This document shows, piece by piece, positions 44,562 to 55,805 of a stretch of 64,000 nucleotides of DNA. The first letter of the stretch is position 1. Each line of letters begins with the position of its first letter. Source of the DNA: Sabellastarte sp. h YS-2021 (lineage: Eukaryota; Annelida; Polychaeta; Sabellida; Sabellidae). The position numbers were made by a program, and so were the translations under genes. The stretch is taken from contig OZ024935.1 in the NCBI GenBank assembly GCA_964017235.1, forward strand, positions 92,131,207 through 92,195,206, in the 5' to 3' direction. The notes under the pieces were generated by a model. That model had not been told where the DNA came from, did not search any database, and worked only from the letters and a program-made list of their open reading frames with translations.

Positions 44562-46632
44562 ATATCTAGGTCAATGTGCAGCATGTTGCCATTTATGTTA
44601 CACCACACTGGTTTTTCAATGATTGACCTCAGTTTTTGGCAATTGTGTTGAACTAAATGCCACCTTGACAGCAAATCAGCACATTTATTATCTTTCCCTC
44701 TAACATGTACTAATTTCAATTGAATGTCTCTGAAGGCTGTTTCCAGCCAAATATTACGGCTTAATGCTGCTAAGCCATTGTCCCTGGTGACACCAGTATT
44801 GATAACTGACACGACAGCCTCATTATCACACTTTAATACGATCTGTTTGCCCTGCCATATGGGGCCCCATAATCTTAGGGCCACCAGGACATTCCACATT
44901 TCAAAATGGGCTATTGTGAACATTGAGGGGACTTCATTGTTTTTAAATTGATATGTGTACACAAGGTTATTGCAACGGCCCCCCAGACCTGACAAACATG
45001 CATCTAATTCAATTACTTCAGGACAATAGAACTTTTCATGCATATATGTGGAGGTGCCATTGAACCTTTTAACAAACACCAAAAACCAATTAATGTCTTT
45101 TTGAATGGCCTCTGTCATAGGGGCTTTGTCCTGGTCCATAGTACGTAAAGTATGCAGAAGTCTGTTGACAAAGTATCTGGCAGGTTTCACTACCTTGTGT
45201 ACAAACATCAACCTCCCCAGTACACTCTGAAGTTGTTTTCTAGTAAATGTTTGTAATTTGACAAAAGATTGACATGCCAGGAGGATTTCCTCCAACTTTT
45301 CCACTGGAATTGACAACGTAGCACACCCAGAATCAATTTGAATACCCAAACACACAACTTTGGTGGTGGGAGGGGTCAGCTTACTCTCACTAATGGGTAT
45401 ATTTAGGTCTTGTAACAAGTTGTACATGGTGTCGAAGCTATTCTGTGCTTTAACGCCAGTTTCCGCCCCCAAAAGATCGTCTATGTACGACATCAGATAA
45501 AATCCATGTTTTGAGTGGATATATCTTAAGAAATCGCTCAATCTAGTGCACCCCATTGCTCCCGTACGATGGCCGAACGCGTACGACCCGTCAACGTAAT
45601 AGGAGCCCTTCCAATGTAAACAGAGCAAGGGGTAGTCAGCAGGATCGACTTTAAGTTGACGAAAAGCCCTAGAAAGATCGATTTTTAGCATAAGGGCCCC
45701 TTTTCCTAGGCGTCTGAGCCTGTCTGTAAAGTTATCAATTGAAGGGTAGGAAAGCTTAAATGCTGTACCCATGTACAGGTTACTGTCTGTGAAATAATTG
45801 ACACTGGCCCCAGCTGGCCAGGAAAGATCTATGATCACCCTTCTTTTGTCACTGTCTTGCTTGGTACGTGTGATAAAGGGGGAAACGTGGGTGGCCTCAC
45901 CAAAGGGTTTGCTATCAAAGGGGCCATACATCGCTTTATGTTGAATTTCATCTTGTAAATAGGTGGAAACATGTTCCGGGAATAACCGGGCGGAGGCGTG
46001 GCTTTCTGTAGCACTGATGAGGTCCCCATGGCTACCTTTAAAGTCCATGGGGAAGCCATAGCGTAAAAAGAGAGGAAGCTGCCAATCCCAGTAACCCTGA
46101 GCCAACCTATCTAACAAGTCTAAATTAATGTCAAAGTTTACCTGAACACGAGCGCCCAAAAATTTGGACACTTAAAACTACTAACATATCCATGTAACTT
46201 TAGAGGATCCCTACATAAATCGGGGTCCACCACACATTTGCTGCATTTCTTAACATCCACAAACTGCAAGGGTGACAGAGGAATGAAACCAGTATGAGAT
46301 TGGTGTTGGTTCATGAACCGTAACAAATCTTCACATTTGTTGTGCAATATTTTAATATCAATCTGGGCTAATTGGTGTTTTGAAATAGTGGCCCATTCTT
46401 GCTGGCCTAGATCCTGAATTTTGACCCCAAGATGGGAGGAACTGTCACACTCGCAATTTTGGTTGTTTAAGCATTGGTCACACTTGGCAGGTGGATAACA
46501 TTTACACCGATTGTTTCTACATTTGAGACCTGAGACATTACATTGCTTTTTAACACTAATACCATTGCTGGGGTTACTACAGTTACTTTCTGAGGAAAGA
46601 GTACCTGTTCCACTTTTACTGATGAATGAGAG
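44558..46632 (-). pseudogene. pol: pol (RT/RNase H) of the second YR element, frameshifted
   Basis: The region continues in the gag frame straight after the gag TGA, giving a Cys-rich segment (KCRNNRCKCYPPAKCDQC at about 46520-46470), then HNKCEDLLRFMN and HTGFIPLSPL, up to 46172. There the frame is lost in a run of five T, where one more T would keep the frame. The downstream frame (46171-44558, beginning at a GTG, so no true start) holds RT and RNase H: KIDLSRAFR, YIDD, IELDA, FEMWN, KCDNEAV and CADLLSRW, with all catalytic acids present. Apart from the frameshift it looks intact. Confidence 0.85.
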
Positions 46633-48384
46633 TCACTGCTGTGATCCCCCATGACCATTTTTTCGTCTTTTATTATTACACTGAGTCTCTGGGTGGTTAT
46701 ATAGGCGACTAAAGGTATACATGCAGTAAGCACATACATGTTTGTGGGTGATTAAACCTTGATCATGATCCCCCATTCTGCTGCACCTACCATCATTGTA
46801 ATCCTTGCAAGGCACTGAGCTTGGTTTTCTGTTTCCTTTTTTATTGTGACTGCTGTTACTGCTCTCCCCCTGGCTACTGTGTGAGGTGCTGTTGGAATTT
46901 ACATAGGTTTTACATACCTTGTTCACTTTTTTGAGATCGTTCCAAGTGATAAGTCCTTCTTCCATTTTTGTCATGACCACCAGGTGAGCTCCTTTTGCAG
47001 CCTGCCCACTGTGGTCACACACATTCTGGAATAGTTCTGTCAGGTACTCTATCATATTACTCCTCACATACATGTCTGACTCTTCTTGTACCGACCTTAA
47101 GAAACCTAAAACGAACTGAGCCTGTGTGAGTTGGTCATAAGTCACCCTGGCCCTAAGGTGGCCCACAAAAGCACAGTCCTGGGGCCATGTCACTTCGATC
47201 TTTTCCTTCTTGGTCTTTGGCTTACTTGTTGCCACTGGGGTTGTATGAGGAGTTAGATTATGAGAAAGTAGGTTACCTGGCTGCTGTGGCAGAGCATACT
47301 GGTTCAATTGTTGTAGTCTTTGTTGCACCAAGTCCTGATTCACTGCAGTGGTGTGCAGGGCTTGTATGCTGGGGATAATGGGCTGGTCCTGATTCACCAC
47401 AGTGGCTGCTGTGTGTTGCCCCATTATGTTCTGTTGTTGCTGATGGGTCTGTGGCATCATAGTGGCCCTATTAGGTGGAGGGATGAGAGTTGGCTGGGTT
47501 GGTTGATAGGCATGTGGTTGGTGATGTAACCCAGTACTGTTGTGACCGAGGTAGGTAGTACTTGTTATGATGGGATTGAATGTCACATTATGGGTACTTG
47601 TAGTGGTGGGCATTCTGTGAGGGTCTGTGGGTCCATTTGGCCGTGTATTGGCCAGTCTGACACTCTGAGACCCAATTGTACTCTGTGGGAGCCCCTGTGT
47701 CCTTAGTAGTGGAGCTCCTTGCTGTACGGTCCTTACATGGCTGTACTGATGTGCACTCTGACAAGTGGAGAAAACAGTTTGTGTGAGCCCAAGTTGACTT
47801 ACATTCACAGTTGTGTACTGACCACTCCTCTGCCCACTTAGCACAAATAGACTGGAGACCGTGGTGGTGGTAGTGCTGGTATTTGAATGCGTATGCACTG
47901 GGATCCGGACTCCCCCTGTACGTCTGGGTACGGATGTGCTTTCCTCTAAGGTATTATGGATATCAGTCCTGTTACCTGTTGCCACTAATGAACTGTCCTC
48001 ACCCTGTCCTGCTGCCCGTACCCTTTTCCGCTTCCTGGGGGTGGAGGTAAAGGTGTCAGCCTGAAGTTCCTGCTCGACTAGTGTCATACGGCTTGACAGT
48101 TTCTGAAGTTCTGCCAGTATTAGTTCTTCAGTTCTGGGTGATTGCTGTGCAGAGGTAGTACTAGCAATTGTTAGGGAGGTTGACCCATCTCTAATAACCG
48201 AACTACCAGAGCTTGTGCCTTCTATAGGACTTGGTGGTCTGCCAGTGAGCTGTTGTGTTAGAAAGGCATTGGGAGCCACAGTGGGCTGTGTAGATGGAGT
48301 ATTTGTAGCCATACCTTCTCTATTGCACCGTCTGCCCACTGGTCTGCTATGTACTAATTCACACTTCTCACAAAAGAGTTCCAT
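46633..48384 (-). CDS. gag: gag-like protein of the second YR element
   Basis: 583 residues from the ATG at 48384, chosen because CEKCELVHSRPVGRRC then follows within four residues, as in the first element (an upstream start at 48465 is open but unlikely). A long Thr/Gln/His/Pro-rich linker (about 60-400) is followed by the conserved capsid-like block (WPQDCAFVGHLRARVTYDQL; QFVLGFLRSVQEE) and a C-terminal Cys/His cluster (CKDYNDGRCSRMGDH; HVCAYC). It ends QQ-TGA with pol continuing in the same frame, so stop readthrough could give Gag-Pol. Confidence 0.8.
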   Translation of the reverse strand: MELFCEKCELVHSRPVGRRCNREGMATNTPSTQPTVAPNAFLTQQLTGRPPSPIEGTSSGSSVIRDGSTSLTIASTTSAQQSPRTEELILAELQKLSSRMTLVEQELQADTFTSTPRKRKRVRAAGQGEDSSLVATGNRTDIHNTLEESTSVPRRTGGVRIPVHTHSNTSTTTTTVSSLFVLSGQRSGQYTTVNVSQLGLTQTVFSTCQSAHQYSHVRTVQQGAPLLRTQGLPQSTIGSQSVRLANTRPNGPTDPHRMPTTTSTHNVTFNPIITSTTYLGHNSTGLHHQPHAYQPTQPTLIPPPNRATMMPQTHQQQQNIMGQHTAATVVNQDQPIIPSIQALHTTAVNQDLVQQRLQQLNQYALPQQPGNLLSHNLTPHTTPVATSKPKTKKEKIEVTWPQDCAFVGHLRARVTYDQLTQAQFVLGFLRSVQEESDMYVRSNMIEYLTELFQNVCDHSGQAAKGAHLVVMTKMEEGLITWNDLKKVNKVCKTYVNSNSTSHSSQGESSNSSHNKKGNRKPSSVPCKDYNDGRCSRMGDHDQGLITHKHVCAYCMYTFSRLYNHPETQCNNKRRKNGHGGSQQ

Positions 48385-48465
48385 AAATCGCCCTGGAGTG
48401 GTTAATAGTGATAAGCTCCAGTAACTTTTAAAAACACAGCACACACTAAAATTATATAAAAACAC

Positions 48466-48692
48466 AAATTATAGTTTCTCCTATGAGGAAATTCTTATTG
48501 ATGCGTCTGTACCATTCAAAATCAAATCATAAACAAAAGACCCGCCAAATTGGGGTCACCTGACTGACAGTAACATAAGGGGAAGTTAAGGTGGGCAGGT
48601 AACAGTCTAAGGCCATCCTGGCTCAGAGTCTAGGCAATGGTTCTGGCTTACTAAGCTTCTGGCTTGAGAAGCATAGCCTCTAATAGGCCATG
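48466..48692. other. 5' side of the second YR element; non-coding
   Basis: Expected to contain the element's 5' repeat and promoter. I could not match it to the 43 kb side. Mildly GC-richer than its surroundings. Confidence 0.35.
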
Positions 48693-49058
48693 CTAACATA
48701 AGCAGAGAGTCACATGTTTTAAATGTGGGGCATAATTTTCAAGTGTGGCAACAACAAAACCCAAAACAATGTCATTCTGTTTGTCTACCACTGCAGATCC
48801 ATTATTGCTAGGCATATCTGCCTCAAAGGCAAGAAGGGTGTCAATAACCCGTATTTGACCATTATCAATAGCATAGTGCACTGCTGTTTGTTCACAAATA
48901 TTTCTGTGTGTAATACAGTGTTGATCCTCTTTAAGTAGAGTCAAGACTTCTTCACTATTTCCATGAAAGGCAGCTAACATAAGAGATGTCACCTGTGCAT
49001 TGTTGTATGTTTCAGAATCTGATGGAATTATTATTCCCGGTAGTCTGTCATTTGTAGC
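48693..49058 (-). pseudogene. ankyrin-repeat exon or relic
   Basis: The minus strand reads TSLMLAAFHGNSEEVLTLLK and TAVHYAIDNGQIRVIDTLLA, two consecutive ankyrin-repeat signatures (LMLAA..GN.E.V..LL; TA.H.A...G...VI..LL). The open frame extends upstream to about 49058, where minus-strand 'ttgcttcag' could serve as a splice acceptor. No initiator context or complete gene was found. Either an exon of a host gene on the minus strand, or a relic; its 3' end lies just beside the second YR element. Confidence 0.45.
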
Positions 49059-51025
49059 TGAAGCAATGTTTCACTCCTTACAGAAACTTTCTTGTTAATT
49101 TATCACAGAAGTCTTACGTCTGTATTTATGCTGAATATATGGAGAACCAACATATATCAAGAATTATGAAGGTTTTCCACAGGAAGTTAAAAGAGAACTG
49201 AATGGTTTTTTGGTCATTATTGTAAGTTAATACAGATGTGGTAAATTTTGAGGAATTTTTGTAACATTCATTTTCGTTTTAGGATATCAATATTTATAAA
49301 ATATTATGCAATGTAATGAATACTTTTATAGTGATTAATCTCTATCAGTAGAAACACTCAAAGACACCATGGGCAGGTTTAGAAGGTGGAAAGAATTTAC
49401 AAGACGGAGCAGGGTCTGAGTTGTCAAAATATGAGAATGAGTGTATAGAGGTAAACACTGAAATGCATAATAAAACATTTAATAACATTTAAAGCAATTT
49501 GCTGGACCAAATTTACCATTAAATTAATTAATATCATTGAACAAATTATCTTGTGATAATAAAAACAGAACATTCTACTCAATAGAATCTACTGTATAAT
49601 GTAGATGCTGTATTATTTGCTGTATGTGAGTTTTATAACAGAACTTTCTTATATTTTCCAGACACATTCGCAAATTACGGCAGCTGCATAAAAATATAAT
49701 TGCCATTTGTGTAGCATTAAAAAGCAAATTTAACTGTCACTTGTAAATATTACCATACCAAACAATGAACATATTTATGACACTGTCAATGTCAATGCAT
49801 TGAGTTCTTTCGAATAAATAAGTCTGCCAAATGACTATCATGCCAGGAAACATACAAGTGACAGGTAATATTTGTCATAATGTTAATTATAATAGACACT
49901 TTTACTATACGAATCTTAGCAATTGTTTATGGAGGATCATTTCATTTGCTGTTATTAAACTGGTCCACAGGAAGTGAGCAGGTATGATTCATACTGTTAT
50001 TATTAGTGCAGGTTATAAAGTTCATGCTTTGGCAGTAGATTATACTCTACCTTAAATCCTCCTAGTATGGACCTCAGAAATAATTTCTCACTGCTTCATT
50101 GATTGCATCAAGTTTGGTGATGATTCATGTGGAATTTTTCAACAGCAGCCTACAACAAGATTTTTAACCCACCATCCACACCTGGGCCTCCGCCATTAGA
50201 CATATAAATTGACATGTGACCATTGTCATTCCATTGTTAAACTGGATAGGTATTAACTTTAGAAGATGGGCTCCTCATCTCACATGACCCTTGATCCATA
50301 CCCCAGGGGTGGGGAGTTCTCCTTTGGTTTAACACCTTTGGATTGATACAGTGGGTCATTGTGTTGGGACAGGCAGAATCAGGTAAACCCAAGTATCATG
50401 AATTGATATTGACGTGAATTGACATGAAACTAACCTAAACATTGTTGTGGCAACAGATCTGAGTTATTGGAGTCCCATTATAATATTTAAGAGATAACAG
50501 ACAGGTATTCTGGTATGTCTACAATGTTAACATGCAGAAAGTTATTGTTATCTAGTGTTAATGGTTTTACATTTTGATGTACAGTTAGATGTATATGCAA
50601 ACTGGTGTGTATGGGTTCGACTAAAACAAGTGAAAGTGTTAAGGACCTCTCCCAATATGGCCCTGGTTGCTGAGTGCGATTTTTCTTGGATTCTAAGTTT
50701 TTCTCAAGTGCGTACTAACTTAGATCAAAATGGTATTCATCAACATTCCTAACTCTAAAGTCACCTTAGACCTCTACTTAGATTTCAAGTTATGTGCAGA
50801 GGTACCTTAATTATAGAATGTGAGGTGGGAGGCGAGTGAGGGCTCAATATTAACTCAATACTAATCATTTGTGAAAATAACACATGGAGACGCATATGAA
50901 AAGTGATTATAATAGGAAAGCTTCCCGTATTATATTGTATTGTTTATCATCACGATTTGGTGCTTCTACAATTTTCCACTTAAAGAGAATATATCTGTAA
51001 TATGTTCATCAATGAAAATCTTACA
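49059..51025. other. AT-rich non-coding DNA, possible intron or intergenic
   Basis: No firm gene. A minus-strand open stretch at about 49371-49458 preceded by 'atgcatttcag' could be another exon, but it has no recognisable domain. A SINE fragment lies at 50608-50685. Confidence 0.35.
50608..50685 (+). repeat. tRNA-SINE fragment
   Basis: 'tgggttcgactaaaacaagt' (B-box remnant) followed by 'aggacctctcccaatatggc' and 'cctggttgctgagtgcga' matches the 3' half of the SINE at 18190-18349. Confidence 0.55.
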
Positions 51026-51040
51026 TTGAAATGATTTCAA

Positions 51041-51280
51041 TTTATTTTATTCATTTATTTAGGATTTTACATTGCTTTCAATACTGTACAGGTCATATCA
51101 CGATGGGTAGTTGGAAGGGCAGAGGAAACCAGTACATACAGTTGGTCAAGGTTCTGTACTGTAAACTGCCGACTGACGGCAAGGAATTACCAGCTTTCCC
51201 ACTTGAAGTAGAGCCGTGAACCAAACCCCAGCCTCAGAGGTGGGAGGCGAGAGTGTTACCACTCTGCCACCGTGGCCCCC
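51041..51280 (-). mobile_element. tRNA-derived SINE with 15-bp target-site duplication
   Basis: Minus-strand full-length copy of the 7171 type. TTGAAATGATTTCAA at 51026-51040 and 51281-51295 is an exact target-site duplication. The head reads GGGGGCCACGGTGGCAGAGTG on the minus strand (A box), with a B-box-like region in 'ggttcacggctc'. The exact duplication implies recent activity. Confidence 0.88.
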
Positions 51281-51295
51281 TTGAAATGATTTCAA

Positions 51296-52329
51296 ATAAC
51301 ACCCATTGTTTTTTAACTTCTGTCAAACATAAATCAAACTAAATATGACCAGATGTGGACAGTTTAGCTGTTGTATGGACTAGGTCCTTATATATATACC
51401 CAGGGCCACTATTTACAAAGATTCTTAAACTGAAACTTGCTTGGAAGCTCACTCATCAACTCATTTTTTTCAGAGTTTATCCTTAAACTCAAAAAAAAAA
51501 CTTTTTACAATATACAAAACTAAAATTCGTCTTAAAACTCATATATCAATTAATTTTTTTAAGTTTATACTCAAAGAGAATAATTGTTTGCCTTCTTTGC
51601 CTCGTATTTTGTGAGTCACAAGGTCCACACAAAGCTTGTCTGGCATAAAACATACCTAGTAAGAGATTATTAGTAGATTCTATAGAAGACAAAGAGGTGT
51701 ATATTGTGTAAAGTGACTGTGTACTGGCGTTTATGTCGGATGTTTTTACTAAAGTTTCCCCTCTTTTTAACTTTACAACTGTTTTACACTTTTGGCTGAA
51801 TGGCGTAATAAATCTTTAACAACCACAAAACTGTAAGTCTACCCAGGATCAAAACAGGTGAGTTTATACTGAACGCATACACAAGGCTATGTATGCATAC
51901 GCATACACAAGTGTAGTAAGTTTTAAGCTTTACTCAAAGAGGGATCATAGAAATAACCATACCTTTTAAAAGCTTGGGTCGCATTGGTACAGGCCATTAC
52001 ATCTTGCTCATACAGCTGTATGAGTTAGATTCAAACATGCCATAACACATCTTGTCTTTAAGTTGATTCAAAGACATTATGCAAGATGCAGTGCCCAAGT
52101 GGTTACATACTATACTCCTTAACCACTTGGCTCAACAAAATTAGCATTATCTATCTCTAAGTTATATGATTTGTATCTTTCACGAAATTTAATGGCCTTA
52201 TTTTGGCTTGACTCTAAACACATAACAAATTCATAAAGATCTGAGTTATCGGAGTTATTACAAACACAGGCATACAGATATACAGACAGATAAAAGTACC
52301 CAAAACATAATCAAAACAAGAGCACTCAT
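51296..52329. other. AT-rich non-coding DNA
   Basis: No recognisable gene. Repeated 'cttaaactc' / 'gagtttat' words at about 51424-51560 suggest an old fold-back sequence. Confidence 0.4.
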
Positions 52330-52510
52330 AGAGTGTATACCTCTGCCAAGGCATGTTACAATCCACTCTCAAATTTAATGGGATCTAAGTTGGACCAAGA
52401 CCCATCGTCTGATGTTTCTTTTTTCAGGAAGATCCAACCAATAGTGTTTGTGTACTTTTGCTAACAAACAAACAGACAAACACTCATGCAAATAATATCT
52501 ACATAGCAGT
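52330..52510 (+). repeat. dispersed repeat copy
   Basis: Contains 'atacctctgccaaggca', 'tttaatgggatctaagttgg', 'accaagacccat', 'ttttttcaggaagatccaa' and 'aacaaacagacaaacactc'. Same family as 37020-37215 and 19030-19212. Confidence 0.55.
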
Positions 52511-52792
52511 GGTGATGATTAAAGTAATTAAAGTACCAGACAAACTTTGTGGAGTTTATTTTTTATTAGGAAGTAAAAAGTAATGAGCATATCACATTGA
52601 GAGACACATCACAAGACCTGTTTATGCAGTGTGACTTCATGGTTGACTTCATGAGTGATGATAAACATATCATCATTACCAAGAGAAAATATATGCATAT
52701 TTTTATAGACTAAAACAGTGGATGTAGGATCATCATAACTTGTACCCCATCCACACTACAGGCGGTACACCACAGGGTAGTAGGCGTTAGGC

Positions 52793-52912
52793 GAATCGCC
52801 CCGGTTCTTCAACTACTGTCTGAAGACTGTATGAAACTTGTGACACAATGGCAATCGCCCCTGTTCTTCAGCTACTGTCTGAAGACTATATAAAAACTTG
52901 TGACACAGTGGC
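52793..52912 (+). repeat. 60-bp tandem duplication
   Basis: 'aatcgccccggttcttcaac' / 'aatcgcccctgttcttcagc', then 'tactgtctgaagact' and 'aacttgtgacaca.tggc', twice in a row with a few substitutions. It is at the 5' side of the 5S-containing repeat. Confidence 0.75.
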
Positions 52913-53192
52913 AAAACGTCCAATTCCTTGTGCGTCCTACGGAAGTTTTAAAATGTTTAAAGTTTCCACCTCTAATTGTTTACATTTCTGTCCTATATTT
53001 CACACTTGCACATTTTAAAGCTCACGCTTTTAGAGATCACTGTTTTTGTCTTTTTTTTTGTTTTGTTTTTGTCTCAGAACTGTCGACAAATGTGGTGTAG
53101 CATGGTGAGTACCTATCTCATCACTGAAGCTGAGCAGCAATGGGTTAGGTTAGTACTTGATTGGGCGACTGTCGGAATTCTGGATCAGCTAT
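52913..53192 (+). repeat. dispersed repeat with a 5S rRNA-derived module, copy 2
   Basis: The last 93 bp (about 53100-53192) resemble the 3' two-thirds of 5S rRNA, including the internal control region: 'ctgaagctgagcagcaatgg', 'ggttaggttagtacttgatt', 'gggcgactg', compared with the conserved GGAAGCUAAGCAG, GGUUAGUACUUGGAUGGG and GAC of 5S rRNA. Upstream are a T-rich tract and the blocks shared with 23795-24380. It is too diverged to be a functional 5S gene; a 5S-derived SINE or a repeat that captured a 5S copy fits better. Confidence 0.65.
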
Positions 53193-54889
53193 AAGAAATA
53201 TCTCACTCAGAACTCTTTTTGTCACCAGACAAATTCGTAAATTCTGGTGCACTACTCCTGTGTTTGCTGGCTTTTTTGATATTGTTTCACCCTGATTTGG
53301 TGAGGATGTCAGAAAAATTGAATAAAAATATTTTATATTTATATAATTCATTGAACATGGAGGCTGTGGATTGTTTGTCTATAGCATTAAGGTATAAGTG
53401 ATCAACACATATGGTCAGTGAGGAATTTAATGTAACTACAATCTACTTTTATACACAAGACAAACCCCCCACTAATTATGTCATATGACACTTCATTGTT
53501 TTCAGGGTTGATGGCTGTCACATATAGTAACCCCAAATATAAGACAAACAAAAGCATTATTTAAGTCTATAGATGCACTACATAAATTCCTTTTTAAAGT
53601 TGGAAGGCGACTCCAAATTAACATTTGTTCGAGTGTTTTGCAAGAAAAATGGTCACCGTCAACAGAAAATTTAGAAATCATGCATGTTTATATTTCTTTG
53701 TTACAGTTCAATTTTTGTGGCAATGTGAAAGCTCCCACTGTTGTAAATTATAAAAAATAGGTTTCCGTTCCATCTCCATGGGTGTGCTCATCTAGTGGCT
53801 CATTGTTGTTTCTTTTCTTGATTATTAGATACAATATTGCTAATCATTTGAATATATTGTATGTGAGCAGTGTCACCACAGATATAATAAAAAGATAATT
53901 TGTATTGCTTTGCCTGACCATTCCCACTCCATTCACTAAAGACCAGGATAAATTCGTGAGGTTTTGTACACAAGCCTGGCGTATATTTATCTACATGCAT
54001 ACATATCTATATATAGGACTATCAATTATTTAAACTTCTCAGACAAATTTTTATTAAAACGAATAAGGAGTGTATTTATGTAAGGAAGCTGGACCATATT
54101 TATAAATTACCATGTAATGGACCTCTAAAACATTAAAAAGCACCTCATACACATTTACTACCGGTGTAAATGCATTTTTGTTAAAGACGTTGACAGCAAA
54201 AATATAATACTAAACCTCTAAAGCTACCCTTATACCCAGCCCTACGGATTATAACACATGCAGGCCGTATAATTTTTGTAAAATTAATGGCCATGGCCAG
54301 TATGTGGGAGAAGTAGATGCTCTCAAGGGGCATCTTGCTTTAAAGCTAAGTGAATCGTGTGGCCTGACTGGGTGTCAGTTATTTCTATGACCACATAGTA
54401 AATAATTTACCTACGATTTTTTTTTCTCTACAGCCATGGCATACTGTATATGCTGTAAAGACATACAGAAGACTTGCATTTCAATTGTAACATGCAAGTT
54501 TTGCCATTTTCCCCATGGACAGCAACATAGGAACATGTACAGTGGGATGGCAGAGAGGCTTCATATGGTTTGTGACATGCCAAGATCATACCTTTCTTTA
54601 AAGTCACATGTGTATAATTTCGCCTTTGTTGACCTTGCCCTCTTGGCTGAAGAAAGAACCTCGCTAGTATATCTTGAATAACGTCGTCTGTATAATAGCT
54701 CTTTTAAAACATGTTAAAAAGTGGTCCCTGAACGCAAATCGAATTCATCCTCCCCAAATGTGAAACCTACCGCATCTCACATAATACATCCTACCCAAGG
54801 TGGACGAGGTGGACTTGAACAACATGTAAAGTAGACAACCCCGTTTGGTTGTAGCGCATGACACCAACACAGAAACATGTGACCCAAGT
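53193..54889. other. AT-rich non-coding DNA
   Basis: No recognisable gene. The open frame at 54436-54681 has several Cys residues (CICCKDIQKTCISIVTCKFC) but no clear domain. Confidence 0.35.
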
Positions 54890-55220
54890 ATAATTCTAAT
54901 TCTAATATAGCGCTTAATCTCCATCAAAAGACAGACTCTAAGGCAAAAAAAGCAAGAAAACACGACAGAAATATTCATAGTCCAGCGACACAGAAGGGGA
55001 GGGGGTTGTGTTCCAAACCACAGAGTTAATTTGAAAATACAATAAAACCTAGGGTGGATAGGCTTGTGTGAAGAGATAAGCTTTTGGCTTCATCCAAGAA
55101 GAGAGAAGAGGTGTGACAGAGTGGATGTCATCCAGGAACTCGTTCCATACCTTGGGAGGAGCATAGGTAAAACTAAAACAAATTCGCTTAGATGACTTAT
55201 GAACAGACGGAATAAACTGT
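54890..55220 (-). pseudogene. 3' end of a CR1/L2-like LINE (relic)
   Basis: The minus strand reads SFTYAPPKVWNEFLDDIHSV then LLSSWMKPKAYLFTQAYPP and a stop, matching the conserved LINE RT C-terminal pattern (S-F-x-Y-A-A-P-K-L-W-N-x-L-P...L-K-x-Y-L-F-x-Q-A). It is followed by a 3' UTR with 'gcgctatattagaattagaa', ending in short TTAGAA repeats. Truncated at the 5' side. Confidence 0.6.
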
Positions 55221-55805
55221 GGCACCTCAAGAACTTCTATCCAGCTACCCCTAGTATTGTAAAAAAAAATTATGGTATTAAAAAAAGTTCTCAAATAGTT
55301 AGATACAAGATGGAAAGTTCATTCTAAAAGTTTTTTAGGTTATTTATGTATTATGTGCTCAGTGGTGCAGTTATGCTGGGTATTCAGAGGCAAAATAGTG
55401 AATTCTTCAAATGAAATCCCTTTTGAACTATATGCTTCTGGCACCACAGATAGCCCCTAGCCCCACCACCACAATTTGAAGGTTTTTAACAAATAGACTT
55501 GAACCACTGAAATATATTATTAGATTCTTATTTAAAATATTTAGAACTCATTAAAAATATCAACTATTTGTCTTCGCCCATTAATAATATCTGTCTGCCT
55601 ATTGTACAAACGCAAGCTTGAAACATAAACCGGTACTAGTAGGTTTTGTAGTACACATGCCTGGAATAAATTTAACCTTAAACACTTTATTGACCCTTTC
55701 GTATACACAACCTCAAGTCTTTTGTAAATACACAAGTTTAAATACTAACATACATAGATGAACATACCCATTTTAGTTCTGTAAAAAACATACATTACTA
55801 AAGAC

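Larger units (their letters stand above)
43548..48384 (-). mobile_element. second YR retrotransposon, degraded
   Basis: Same gene order as the element at 29518-36477 (gag, RT/RNase H, tyrosine recombinase) but only distantly similar in protein sequence, so a separate family. Limits given are those of the ORFs; terminal repeats were not found. Evidence of decay: a one-base frameshift in pol near 46163, and Arg-to-His and His-to-Gln changes in the recombinase active site. Confidence 0.85.

Noticed and set aside
53100..53192. Functional 5S rRNA gene
   Set aside because: Too many substitutions in conserved helices, no intact 5' third, and the second copy is more degraded; a derived repeat fits better.
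54436..54681. Small Cys-rich protein
   Set aside because: Five of its Cys residues are spread without a known zinc-finger spacing and there is no supporting context.
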